DNA from: Moniliella sp. 'wahieum'
Taxonomy: Eukaryota > Basidiomycota > Moniliellomycetes > Moniliellales > Moniliellaceae
Assembly: GCA_003971905.1 (NCBI GenBank)
Contig: RSEE01000038.1
Location: 558,001-622,000 of the forward strand
DNA length: 64,000 nucleotides
Reading direction: 5' to 3'
The position numbers and the translations under genes were made by a program. The notes beneath the pieces were generated by a model. That model saw nothing but the letters and a program-made list of their open reading frames with translations. It was not told the origin of the DNA and ran no database searches. Below, piece after piece: positions 42,131-52,955 of the stretch (its first letter is position 1; each line of letters begins with the position of its first letter).

Positions 42131-43803
42131 GGCAGAGAGGCGGATGGGACTGTCAGGCTGTGAGACGCGAAGGGAGGCGGTGCGAATGGGAATGGAGAGG
42201 CGGTGGTGGTGGTGGTGGAGCAAAGCAGGAATACCAACGTTGAACGCTGCGCAGCAACGTTTTAACACCCCCTGGCCGCCGAGGGGTGGGCACGACGCCT
42301 GTGTGCTGTAGCGACTGCTTGTCTACGACTCATCGTACTCATCGATCACGCATGCACCCATCGATCATCGACCATCCGATGCATCCTAGCTGGTTCTGCC
42401 GCGAGGACCGGGGGAGCGGTGAACGGTGATTGATGCCAACGACTCGATGATGCCGGTGATGTGATGCATGGTGTATGCGGCCCGAGGCCCGATGCATGAT
42501 GTTCATGATGGGACAACGCCGCTGCACTGCTTTGGCTTCCATGCAGAAGCAGCGTTTTAGTGTGCTCCCTCTCCGCCGTGGCCATCGTCCTATCTGTAGG
42601 CCGCTGTGCCCCCTCGTCCCCGCCGGGCCAAGCTCGTTCCCTGTCAGCTGGCGCGACGCCGGACGCGTCCCCCGTCTTGGCGTTGGTCGCGCGGCCGGTG
42701 CTGCGCGAGATGCGAGTGTTGCCCAGCCGCTCCCCACGCACGCCGACCGCCAAGGCACGGTGCTGCCCAGCTGAGCGCGTGTGCGGTAGTGACGCCCTCC
42801 TGTCCAAGCGCCTGAAGTAACTGACGTTGAGCCCAGCGCTGAAGCTCCTGGGCACGACGACGGAATGCCGAGTGCGCCTGGTTGTGCTTTCGGAGACAGA
42901 ACAACGAGAGAGCGCCCGTCGGAGAAGCAAAGTCAGGAACGGCCCTCTGGCAGCTTGCTAGGCGACATGTGAGTGTGATGTTCGGCGTCACAGCTGTCAC
43001 TTGGTACGCGGTACGCCCCCACTCTGTCCCCACTTGAAGAGCTTGGCGTTTGAAATTTGACACGTGACTAGTGACTCCGCCTCGTCGCCTGCATTCCGCT
43101 CCACGTGTCCTCCTCTCCTTGGTGGCCACTGCAAATCGACAATCAATAATCAATCGATCTAAGATCCCCTCCATCATCTCAGATCGATCGCATCGATACT
43201 CGTCGTATCCAGTACTCACTAGTGCCATCAGATGAAGTGATGTCGTTTTTTTCTCCACGCGAGGACAGTGCGCCTTCAAGCTTCAAGCTCCACACCCCGC
43301 CACATCTGCACGGCGCCCTGTGGCATTTCTGCCTCATCTGCTGGTAGACAGGCATCGACGTAGTGCGCCCGACCGCGACATAAGCATCAGCAGTGGGCAA
43401 ACACAAGTCGACGACCACAGGCCTGCCTGCCCCCAACTTTTCCCCTCACAGGCCTCACCGACCTCATCATTGCTCTCAGAGAAACAGAACTGATAAGATA
43501 GCCGGCAGACGTATATGCGCACGGAAGATTTGATGCAAGGAGTGTGGAGCCCTCGAAATTTCGACGAACCACTGCCTTGAGCACAGATGACGTGCACACA
43601 GCAGCTAACAAAAATGAATATAGGATCCAATTGAACACTGAGGTGGTGACGGGCCAGGCGGATGGGAGAGACCTCCACGTCAGACCTCAGGTTAGACTGC
43701 CCAGGGACCAGGAACCATGCATAGAAAAGAGGAGATGAAGAAAAGAAGGTCAAGGGAAAGACCCAGTCGCACGCTTCACGACGTGGGGTGGGACGACGCC
43801 ACT
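42131..43803. other. Promoter of the C2H2 gene and unassigned sequence
   Basis: A (CCACCA)n-like run lies at 42202-42222 and ATCGATC/GATGCAT words around 42340-42500. On the minus strand at 42800-42930 one frame looks protein-like (KHNQAHSAFRRRAQELQRWA), but no start, stop or family can be defined. An AAGCTTC array lies at 43273-43290. Confidence 0.4.
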
Positions 43804-44852
43804 TTAGGGGGAGGGAGGGATTACACGCCCGCCACTCGCACTCGCTTCCTTTGCCCTTCGGCCTGGTCGGGGAGACATGGAAGGAAGAGAAGGCGAGTTT
43901 TTTGGATCATGCACCGGGGCACTCTCAATTCCGGTCATGGTGCCAACCTGGGCCCAGAAGGCAGCATAGTTGCTCGGCACTGCTTCCCGCTCCATCCCTG
44001 CCCCAGAATGAGAGAGAACAGGCGACGCGGCAGTCACCGAAGCGGAAGAAGGGACAAGGGTGGAGGTGGCAGCTACCGCTGTATCGTTGGCGTTGGGACT
44101 GATGATGCTTAGCGGTGCGGAACGCCGGGCCGGCGTGTGCGCTACCCTTTTGCGCGCAGGGGTCGGCCGGGGCGCCATCATTGAGGCCTGTGCCAAAAGC
44201 GCCATGTTGTCCATCCCTGGTGGTGGCTCCCGCCAGCGTTGGTATTCCGGCACCTCCTGCCCAGGACGGGAGAGAGCACGCCCGAGAACATTGTGGTTCA
44301 CGGATGCGGATGAGGCGCTCAACCCGGTTTCTGGTGCTTGGCTAGACGACGGGGAACGCATGCGGACGCCTTCGACGCTGGAGCGGGCGCGTTGGGTCGA
44401 AGGGAGGCATAGGGTCCAAAAACGTCTTCGGCGCTGGGGGCAGCGGTGCGCTGGGTACGCTGTTTTTTGTAATACAGAACCTCAACCTCGGACAGGGTTT
44501 GTTTGGCCTGATGAGGTAGCGGCAGGAATGGTGCACGACAAGGTTAGTGGTCAGTCCCAGGAGCCAGTTCATCCGAGAGAACGCACCCAGCCATTCTGGA
44601 CCTTGAAGTGAGCGTAGCGCAGGCGTTTGGCGCAGACTTGCGCCATCCGTTCTAGCTCGACCGGATCCAATGGCCGTCGTGTTGCGGCGGTGCTGGTGGT
44701 TTGGGTGCAATGGGGTCGATGCTGGGGAGCATGCTGATGGCGGCGGGAGTCCAACTACCAGGGCAGGGTCGCAGGTGTGTAGATGGCGGTGGCGGGCGGC
44801 GGGGTGGGGGGTGGTGCGGCGATGATGGGACGGCGACAGGGTGGCCGCCCAT
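43804..44852 (-). CDS. Unknown Ser/Pro/Ala-rich protein
   Basis: I do not recognise the family. The ATG at 44852 starts MGGHPVAVPSSPHHPPPRR. After a Pro-rich lead comes a compact conserved-looking segment, RRPLDPVELERMAQVCAKRL and RYAHFKVQNGW. It resembles the short helical region that many fungal cell-cycle or transcription regulators carry near their N-terminus. Later come EVEVLYYKKQRT-like residues, PEYQRWREPPPGMDNMALLA, TPARKRVAHTPARRSAPLSI and a Ser/Thr/Ala-rich tail ending at 43804. Frame changes near 44690 and 44400, and a possible intron after QNGW near 44595, prevent one continuous reading. About 330 residues if read through. It diverges from the NUP53 gene over ~190 bp. Confidence 0.45.
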
Positions 44853-45045
44853 GCACTGTACTTAATTCCATGTGGATGCGTGTGGTGTTGGTCTCTACCG
44901 CGCCGCGGCTGCGTTTGGCGTCCCCCTCGGGTGCATCACGTGGACAGTGGGTGCTAGGGTTGCCCGGGTAAAAACAAGAACAGGCTGCGCCTCAGGAGCT
45001 TCCGCCGTGGGGATGATCTTGTTGAATTGATGTGGCGCCTTTCGG

Positions 45046-46452
45046 ATGTCAGCTGTCAGTGGTGACGGCAACCAACCTCCCCTGCGCCCCCGCCCCCCTG
45101 TCCCCGGCCCGCCATGTGGGGAGCTCCCCACCCCGCCCCGCCCCCGCGCCTCTCCCGCCCTCCTCCGGCGCCCCCCCCACAGCGCCGACACCTCGCCTGC
45201 CGACCGAAGCGCCACGTATCTGCCGGGCTATCTCAGCAAGATCAAGGATGTCCGCCCTTACTCGTCCCCCATCCACGGCACTCCCGCGTCCCGCTCGGCC
45301 TCGGACGTGAGAGACGATATCGGCCACGAAGGTGGCTCTCTCTTTGCGCTGCGGCCGCCGTCTGCGATACCCAGTCACCCCGCCCAGAACACGTTCAACT
45401 CCCCGCTTTTCCAACCGCGCACCTCGGGACGATTCAACGACTCATTCACCAGCAACCCGGCCAACAGCTCCTTCCTCGGCAACGTCTCCCTGGGAGGCAC
45501 TTCACGTGGATCCCTCTCTCCTCTTCCGCGGGGCGGGAGAACGCATTTGGACCGTCGGGCTTACGCGCGCGCCCGAGCGCTGGCCACGGACCCAACCCGC
45601 CCCCGCACAGCCCCAACATCAGCCTCAGTGCCCGCAGAGGAACCGTTGTCTCCTCGCCAGGGAACGAGGACGATGCCCCGCCTCCCATCCAGACCCTGGG
45701 GGACGAGGATGCGTTGGACATCTCGGGTGCCCTACCCCCGCCCCTGCTCGGACCCTCGTATCAGCCCCAACGTCGGTTCTGGGCAGGGCCTCTGCATCTA
45801 CCAGCTCCTCCCTCATGCCCCCCGGACAGGGCGGCGCGGATGATGCCAAGTTACGCACAGTGTACCTCTATGGCTTCCCGCGCTCCCTGGAAGTGGTCGT
45901 CGTGGAACACTTTGGCCTGGGTCTGCTCTCGTCCGAATGGGTGCCCTTTTCCCAGTCGGACGAAGGACCGGGGTGTGTAGAGGTGGTGTACAAGGACTCG
46001 ATCTCTGCCTTACGCGCTTCCGGCGCGCGGGCGAAATCGTTGCGGGCGCCTGCATGGTCGGGGTACGCGTGAAAGACGAAACCCTGCATCATACCCTCCG
46101 CCTCGATGGGCTGAGCGGTTCGTTGGCCTCGGAATCGCCTCGGCCGTCCCTCGCTTCGCCCGCTGTGGTCCCTTCTCCTGCACCCAGCACGCCCCAGCGG
46201 CCCCAAGCCCGTCCGCCGCGCGCCTCAGCCGGCCGGCCGCTCAGCGTGATGGGCACCAAGGACTCGGCCTTGGCCCCGGCGGATACATCAGCCTCTTTCT
46301 TCCGCATTCCTGGATGGTCCACCCCCACCGCTCCTACTGCCACCGACGTACCGGCAGATTCGCGCCGCGCTTCCTTCTTAAGCAAGGGGGGGACACGGTT
46401 TTCGGTTGGTAATCGAGGTAATCGCTGCGGATGCATGGATGCTGGTGCATGA
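45046..46452 (+). CDS. Nucleoporin NUP53/NUP35 family, MPPN (RRM-like) domain
   Basis: Linker nucleoporin of the inner ring of the nuclear pore. The N-terminal part contains SATYLPGYLSKIKDVRPYSS, FQPRTSGRFNDSFTSNPANS and SFLGNVSLGGTSRGS, a low-complexity region typical of the family. The MPPN domain reads LRTVYLYGFPRSLEVVVVEH, SSEWVPFSQSDEGPGCVEVV, YKDSISALRA and RRAGEIVAGACMVGVRVKDE, matching the degenerate RRM of Nup35/Nup53. The tail is Ser/Pro-rich (STPQRPQARPPRASAGRPLS) and ends at 46450-46452. ATG 45046 is the first usable start in frame with the YLPGYLSK segment, but the true start may lie in an upstream exon. At least three frame changes between 45,500 and 46,030. A C-terminal amphipathic membrane-binding helix is not evident. 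Confidence 0.8.
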
Positions 46453-46895
46453 TGCATGACTCCCCTCTGTTTGTGTCTGGCGCCATTATATCATGCCTAC
46501 CCATCCGACCCAGCACGTCCACAGCGACGCAGCCGATGCTGGCAGCCAGGTAGCCGCCGGACGTAACCGATTCCAACCCGAACGAACACCGGCCCGTTGC
46601 ACAGCCGGGAGAGGTCGAGGAGCGAGTACCGAGTACCACTGGCGCAACTGCATTCAAACTTTCATCGGACGTCCCTTTGGCTTGATCAGCTTGATCTGAG
46701 ATCTGATCCATCTGAGATTCCAGTCTGACATCTGAGAGATCTGAGATCTGATTTCTGATTTCCGTCCATCTTTTGAGCTTTGGCCTGACGCTCAGCAGGC
46801 TTCATCGAGTTCGTCACTTGGTCTTTGATGGCGCGAGCAGTTCGCCAGCTTTTACCACCTTCTTCCTCCCCACCGTGTCTTCTTCCTTTGCCGCC
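46453..46895. other. Space between NUP53 and riboflavin synthase
   Basis: Contains the GATCTGA array at 46684-46757, then pyrimidine-rich leader before the ATG at 46896. Confidence 0.5.
46684..46757. repeat. GATCTGA heptamer array
   Basis: About nine copies of TGATCTGA / GAGATCTGA words with variation over 74 bp, 140 bp before the riboflavin synthase start. Shorter arrays of the same word occur at 16156-16190, 55243-55262, 55428-55440 and 56299-56315. Confidence 0.8.
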
Positions 46896-47849
46896 ATGTT
46901 CACCGGTCTGATCGAGATCTGCGCGCCGTATTGCAAGTCGAGAGCATGGACGCTTCGTGAGGCAGGCGGAAACGGATTTTCCCTCACCATTGGCGGCGCC
47001 GCCTCCATTCTGGACGATTGCCACATTGGAGACAGCATCGCTGTGCAGGGTGGGTATTCTTTCGTTTTTGTTCACTACACTGCGTACGGATCCTGACTCT
47101 CCGCTTTTTCCTCCTCAGGCACATGTCTGACGGTCACCGAATTCTCCAAGACCGACAAGGGCGGCTGGTTCAAGGTCGGCCTGGCGCCCGAAACGCTGCA
47201 GCGGACCAACCTTGGCTCGGTCCAGGTGGGGCAAAAAATGAACTGCGAACGCGCAATGAGTGGGCACACGAGGTTTGGAGGTCACCAGGTCCAAGGACAC
47301 GTCGATACCGTAGCCACGTTGCTCTCGCTTGCGCCCACAGGCAACGCATTGACGCTGAGCTTGCGTCTGGACTCGGCCGCGGGCTTACCGACTGCATCGC
47401 AGTGCGCGCCCTACCTGATCCCCAAGGGATTTATTACCCTCAACGGAGCCAGCTTGACGTTGATTGATGTCAGCCCGCCCGGCGGCGGCGCGCTCACCGC
47501 CGAACAGCGCCACTTGTCCCCCGCCGCGTACGCAGCGGACTTGCACGCCTTCCCCCCTCCTCCCAAGGAAGAGACGGTGGAGCTGACGATCATGCTCATT
47601 GCCCACACGCAATCCATCATTGACCTCCCCCGCCTCCACCGGGCGCCAAGGTCAATGTCGAGTTTGATATGGCGGGCAAGTACGTGGTGCGGTCGGTGCA
47701 GGGTGCATTGGCCGCCGGCCCAGCCGCGGCTACCGACCAGGCAAGCGGAGACCAACTCCACTTCTCTCGAACGACTGGTCGAGCACGTGGTGCGCAAAGT
47801 CTTGCCGCCGAAACAACCTGATTTGCTTGCAGGGCCGCGGGCAAAGTGA
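46896..47849 (+). CDS. Riboflavin synthase alpha chain, two exons
   Basis: Catalyses the dismutation of two 6,7-dimethyl-8-ribityllumazine molecules to riboflavin (yeast Rib5). The start ATG at 46896 gives the family N-terminus MFTGLIE. The first lumazine-binding repeat contains LDDCHIGDSIAVQG and, after the intron (47050-47118), GTCLTVTEFSKTD, WFKVGLAPETLQRTNLGSVQ and ERAMSGHTRFGGHQVQGHVD. The second repeat contains YLIPKGFITLNGASLTLIDV, VELTIMLIAHTQSIIDLP, then in a shifted frame AKVNVEFDMAGKYVVRSVQG, and back in frame SLERLVEHVVRKVLPP to the stop at 47847-47849. The two compensating slips (near 47638 and 47740) leave the ends in the original frame. Length ~290 residues, slightly longer than usual because of an insertion around SPPGGGALTAEQRHL. 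Confidence 0.94.
47050..47118 (+). other. Intron of the riboflavin synthase gene
   Basis: 69 bp, GTGGGT donor, CTGAC branch-like site, CTCAG acceptor; splits Gly (G|GC) in VQGTCLTV. Confidence 0.9.
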
Positions 47850-48092
47850 GGAACTGGGCCGGGGGGAGCCAGGTCACTGCTCACTTGACCCATCACGTTT
47901 CCCGCGCCTGTCCGCCCGACAGACGTTTGTGCTGCGATCAATTTGAATGGACAGTCCTTTCATTGTGCTTGGGTTCTCGCCTGTGCGTGCAGTGCGGGGG
48001 CGAGTGATAGTCGGGTGGGGAAACGAGGTTGGTAGTGGTTAGAGAAACGGGGGTTGAGTGGGATGGTGTTGTGCGTCGGTGAACGCAAAAAG
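47850..48092. other. 3' flank of riboflavin synthase
   Basis: No gene recognised. Confidence 0.5.
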
Positions 48093-48099
48093 AAAAAAA
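48093..48099 (-). terminator. RNA polymerase III terminator of tRNA-Ile
   Basis: Seven T on the minus strand directly after the tRNA 3' end. Confidence 0.8.
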
Positions 48100-48100
48100 C

Positions 48101-48196
48101 TGGTCAATATGAGGCTTGAACTCATGACCTTGGCATTATACAGCTCCGGGAGGATGCTTATTAGTACCACGCTCTGACCAACTGAGCTAATCGACC
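48101..48196 (-). tRNA. tRNA-Ile(AAT) with an intron of about 22 nt
   Basis: 96 nt. The acceptor GGTCGAT pairs with ATTGACC, discriminator A. The D arm is GCTC-AGTTGGTCA-GAGC. The anticodon stem TGGTA/TGCCA encloses CTAATA, an intron of ~22 nt starting at position 37/38 and A38, giving anticodon AAT (48160-48162). The T arm is ATGAG-TTCAAGC-CTCAT. The identity agrees with the body of eukaryotic tRNA-Ile (GCGTGGTACTAATAA). Confidence 0.92.
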
Positions 48197-49266
48197 ATTT
48201 ATTTGCACTTCTTGGTTTGAACATTTTGACGAGGCTTGTACCTTCCTCTCCATGTCCACGCGCTCAACAGTATAGTTTAAACAGGCGTAAGCTGTGTGCA
48301 GCACTGACAAGCATGCCACAGTGCGCAACAGCGGGGGAAGTGCTGCTTCAAGTGCAAAGCCGTGCGCAATGCAATGCGGAACCAACTATCGAGGGAAGCT
48401 AAAAGGTGGAGCACGCCATCCAAATTTTGGTGGGTATACATTCCGCGGGTGGTGCCATACGATAACGAACGCCCACCCTCACCTTCTGCTTGGGGGGTTT
48501 GCCGCCAAAACCATCGACGGATGCGTGCTCACCGCTCACGGTCACCCACAGGGTGCGCACGTTGTTATCTCGTCGACGCGAGGCGAGGTGACACTAGGCA
48601 GAGGGCAGTGACGGCGAGCGTACTAACCATCATGATATGGTTTGTGATGCTATTACCATCCTTGGGTCTAGTGCACGGGTGAAACATGAACCCCAGCGCC
48701 CAGCGAACGAACGAGAGATGTTAGATCTTAGACCGGCTCTCGGTTGTTCTGTTGACAGGTTAGGATGGCGCCATGCCAGCCCCTTTGCGCCGCTCCGGCT
48801 GAGGCCAGTGTGGGGGGTTATTCTTCCTGTCCATGCGGCCTTCCACAATGTACCGAGGGAGACGCCCCTGCCAGAACACTGCTTTCTCTTCTTCCCACCA
48901 CCACCTTTTTCCCGCCGCCTCGCCTCCACGCCCCCCCGTCGCCGTGGTGGTTCCCTTCCGAGCAGTCTTGTCCTGCTCTCGCATCCTTCGCCCCCACCCA
49001 GCTCTCGCCCTTTTGGCTGTCTCCCGTGACTTACCCGCCTCCAACAGGCTTGTCTGGGAAGCTCAGTCCAACCTGTGCTGTGAGTGCGTCTTTCGCCCTC
49101 ACCCACCAGGTTTCCTCTGTGCGTTTGTTTACTTACCTGTGTAAGACTCTTTCTTTCCGAGTTCGCCTTACTTCAACCACTTTAGCATCACCTTCCCCTC
49201 ATCCCACCTTCACCCCTCCCCCCCCCCCCTTTACGTACCCCCACTCGCCCTCCTCCTCCTCTTCCC
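48197..49266. other. Upstream region of cystathionine beta-synthase
   Basis: Strongly pyrimidine-rich from about 48890 to the ATG, with a C11 run near 49217; open frames are low-complexity. No gene recognised. Confidence 0.5.
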
Positions 49267-50327
49267 ATGTCCAACCAGCACATCTGGGAGAACGCTCTCG
49301 AGTGTGTGGGAGACACCCCCCCTTATCCGTCTCAACCGTATCCCCCAAGCACGGGGGATCCAGTGCAACGTGTTTGCCAAGTGCGAATTTTTCAATGCCG
49401 GTGGCTCGATCAAGGACCGGATTGCCAAGCTGATGGTGGAGCAGGCCGAGGCGGATGGCCGTCTGGTGCCGGGCCAAAGTGTGATTATTGAGCCCACGTC
49501 GGGCAATACAGGGGTAGGCCTGAGCTTGGTCGCGGCTGTCAAGGGGTACCGCTGCATCATTGTCTTGCCGCAAAAGATGAGCCAGGAAAAAGTCAATGCG
49601 ATGCGCGCGCTTGGCTCAGAGATCGTTCGCACCCCCCGAGGCCGGCCATGAGGACCCGAGGTGCAACATCAATGTCGCCCACCGTCTCGCGACCGAGATC
49701 CCGCATGCCGTGCTGCTGGACCAATTTGCCAACCCGAATAACCCCTTGGCGCAGCAAGTCACGGCGCAAGAGATCATTGATGCCCTGCGCCATGGCTCGC
49801 CCAGCCGGCGCGCCAGCTCGCACACGCTTGTCGACGCTGTCTTTGCCGGGGTCGGGACCGGCGGCACGATCACGGGCTTGGGCCATCGACTGAAACGCGC
49901 CGACCACAACCCGGCGTGCCAAGTGATTGCGATTGATCCGGTGGGATCGACAATTGCTGAGCCTGCCTCGCTCAACGTGCTGCCTCCGGGCTCGACGGGC
50001 GCCTACAAGGTCGAAGGGATCGGGTACGACTTTGATCCAGCCACACTGGACAAGACGGTGGTGGACAAGTGGATCAAGACGACCGACGACCAATCCTTTG
50101 CCATGACCCGCGCTATCATCCGCGACGAAGGCTTGTTGGTCGGTGGCTCCTCCGGCGCCGTCTTGTACGCTGCACTGGACTGGCTCGAATCAGAGCACGG
50201 TAAAGCCATTGCGCAGAACCCCGAGGCAAACGTGGTGGTGATCATGGCCGATGGCCGATGCATTCGCAACTACATCTCCAAAGACTGGCTCGTCGAGGGA
50301 GCCAAGCCAGTAGAGGTGATTGAGTAA
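49267..50327 (+). CDS. Cystathionine beta-synthase, catalytic domain only
   Basis: PLP enzyme of transsulfuration joining homocysteine and serine to cystathionine (yeast Cys4). The start ATG at 49267 reads [18 protein letters not shown], then [27 protein letters not shown] (PLP lysine in SIKDR), [20 protein letters not shown] (PLP-phosphate contact), [20 protein letters not shown] and [95 protein letters not shown] and [13 protein letters not shown] follow, stop at 50325-50327. [11 protein letters not shown] and GIGYDF favour CBS over cysteine synthase. The protein ends just after the catalytic domain. No C-terminal CBS (Bateman) pair and no N-terminal heme-binding region are visible. Two frame slips lie in C runs, near 49315 (one C too many) and 49632 (one too few). 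Confidence 0.93.
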
Positions 50328-51720
50328 ACACGGTCCCGCTGTACCGCCTTGCCATGCTTTTGGCCCGCCTTTGTTGGTTGGCTCGGTGTGCCGGTTGGGT
50401 TCAACATGCACCCCCTCAACCTCCCGCCTTTCTATTTTGTCTCGCCAAAGCGCTCGAAGCACAGGCAACCTCAACCGTTGGAACCAATCCGCTTTTTTCC
50501 ACTGACCGTGACGCTCAAGAAAGGGAGGCGTGGGGAACATAGTGGAAAGGAGGTTTCTGATCACATACAGATCAGTGGGCGCTTGTAGTAGTAGTGGAAG
50601 GCGCTAGTTCCAATCAACGATACGGGGTTCTTTCGGGACGCAGACAAGCAGACACGCAGAGGCACCTCTGACCCTTAACGCAGGCTGACCTGTCGTTTTG
50701 GGGGACGATCAAGAAACAGGCGCTCAACCATATCGGGGCTGTAACTGGATGTTCGGAGTTAGGCCCCCAAATACAATCTTTTTTGGGGCTGCCTATAGCA
50801 AGTGTCACGGCGTACGGTGCCCCACTTATATGATCGTACACTGCTAGGAGAGCCGCTCAAGCGTAGCAAAATGAAGCGGTAGAGTTATGTTGGAGAAATG
50901 AGGGACGTGCGAGAGACATGGACGAGGATATTGGCTAGCTTAGCTACCTTACCACCCCCCGATGTGGCAGCGCTGCCTAATTCACCAGTTGAGAGAACCG
51001 TGAGTATAAGTTAGTGGGTACTGTGAACCATTGTTGCGCCAGGAAACAGAGCTATTTGTCTGTGGAGAGAGGCGGAAGCGGTTGCCACGGTACCATATGG
51101 GCAGGAACGAGGTATGAGTGGTACAGCGAAGAGTGGAGCGATGATAGAAGATAGGACGCATCCGCCGTGGATAAGAGAAACAGGCAGCGAGTGCACAGCG
51201 CGGACCTTTTCCCCTGTCCCATCAGGGCACGGGCCACGGACATGCTGTCAACCTCTGCAGCCCGCCCCCCCCCCCCCCGAATCTTTGCAGGCCCAAGACC
51301 TACCGCGAAGGCAACAACGGAAGGTGAGATAAGTGGAATAGGGCCCCACAAGGGAACGAGCTGGGCGAAGGGCTACAATCGCTGGCTGCCTAAGGAGATC
51401 TAGATACGTGGGGCGCGGGAGACGCTGTAGGTAAAGTATGAAGGCATCTCGTTGAGCATTGGCTTGAAATGGGATCGGTTGACCACAAACATCGTGGGAT
51501 GGCTTGCTGTGGTTGTCAGCGACACGCGGTGACGACAGCCGATGGCAATGACAATGGCAACGGGAGCATGCGCATCAGCATTGGCGACCACACCAAGAGG
51601 AAGAGAGAGAGAGACGTACACGTGTGCATCGTGTAGCCCAGCACAAGCAATGGGAATTGGGCATTGTGCATTGTGTTCCGGGCGCGGTTCATGCGCTTTG
51701 AAGCTTCCACGCTTCCACGC
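50328..51720. other. Convergent intergenic space
   Basis: 3' flanks of cystathionine beta-synthase and the COX7a-like gene; a C12 run lies near 51268. No further CBS-domain-like frame is seen downstream of 50327. Confidence 0.5.
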
Positions 51721-51902
51721 CTACTCTTGGCCCTCGGCCTGGAGCTTGGCATAGAAGGCGTCGCGCTCTGGATGTAGGGCTTGTGGATGCCGTACCAGAA
51801 GTAGGAGCCGCCAGTAAAGGCGAGGCCCAAGGCGAGGGTGAGGTCGCGGGTGAAGCTCTTGCGCAGCATGCCCGTGATGGGCGCGATTGTCTGGGCGGCC
51901 AT
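51721..51902 (-). CDS. Cytochrome c oxidase subunit 7a / Cox9-like
   Basis: Small single-span subunit of mitochondrial complex IV, about 60 residues. The start ATG at 51902 reads MAAQTIAPITGMLRKSFTRD, followed by a membrane segment LTLALGLAFTGGSYFWYGIH and KPYIQ, then in a frame one base away ERDAFYAKLQAEGQE and a stop at 51721-51723. The TIAPITG start, the aromatic WYGIH end of the helix and the R(D/E)xFYAxL tail match yeast Cox9. The slip is a single G missing from CAGGAGCGC. Four residues separate the TM segment from the slip, so it does not affect identification. On the same strand as no neighbour; divergent from the region at 52.9 kb. Confidence 0.88.
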
Positions 51903-52955
51903 GGGGGGCAGGAGGGGGGAGGTGGTGGGGTGGGGTGCGGAGGGGAGGGCGTGGAGGGAGAGGAGATCGCCAGAAAGAGAGAGCGGTAATACTAATCAGC
52001 CTGCTACTGTGCCGGTCTGTGGTGTGGGCCCCTGGGGCGGGGGGAGTCATTGGGAGTGAGCTGATTTTGGGAGTGACTGCCCCCGTGCGGCGGATGGATC
52101 GCGTCTGCGACATATAATGGACTGCTGCAAGGATGCCGAGAGCCGCTTGCTCTTCCGCTCCTCCGCTCTTCCGCCCTCCCCGCGCTTGCTGCCAGAGCCA
52201 CCGATCGGCTGCGGCTGGCAGTTGCCAGTGTCGATCGCCGGCTTCTGAACCCCAGGTTGCACGTTTGACGTTTTCTACCATCGTCCATCGTCCATCGTCC
52301 ATCGACCCGAGCTGTGTATGGCGTAGCCTGGCTTTGATTACCAAAGAAAAAAGGGCGCGGTGGGGCTGTTGCGGGAATGGCTGGGTGGACAGGCTCCTGA
52401 ACGAAGTTGTGACAATTAATACAGGAGCCTCAGCGCTCGCTGAGCTCAGCCTGAGCTCGGCAAGGTGCGAGGCAGGCTCCAAGGGCGGCGTGGGGTGGGA
52501 GAGGGATATTTGAACGATGCATTGAGTTGGTTCGCTTTCCCCAGCATGCTCAGCGTCGAGGCGCAGCGCTCGTTCAGCCGCAACGTTTAGCCCCAGCGCT
52601 CAGCCTGAGCGCTGAGGCTCAGCGAGGCGAGGGGGGCGACGGGATGGCAGTTTTCGCATGATGCATGACGTTTTTGACGAAAATGCGGAGGAAGAGCGAA
52701 TTGGTCTGTGCTCCGCACTGGCGCTGCGCATCGGTGCACATATACGCCCATCGCAAAATGAAACGAAATGCAGTGGAGCTGTTTTAGCAGCGCTGGCCGG
52801 GTGCCGTTTCCAACGTTTACACGCTGGCCGCTGTAGCGCTCATCGCGAGCAGACCGTCGCCTCCATCTCCATCAGCCGTGCTGTGCCCCCGCCCGCCGCC
52901 CTCGCTGGCCCTCGCTCCTTGCTTCGTTTCTGCCCCCTCGCCACCACCACTCCCC
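51903..52955. other. Promoter region of the COX7a-like gene and upstream sequence
   Basis: Contains CATCGTCCATCGTCCATCG units (52279-52302) and dense GAGCTCAGC/GCTGAGC words (52430-52625). No gene recognised. Confidence 0.5.
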
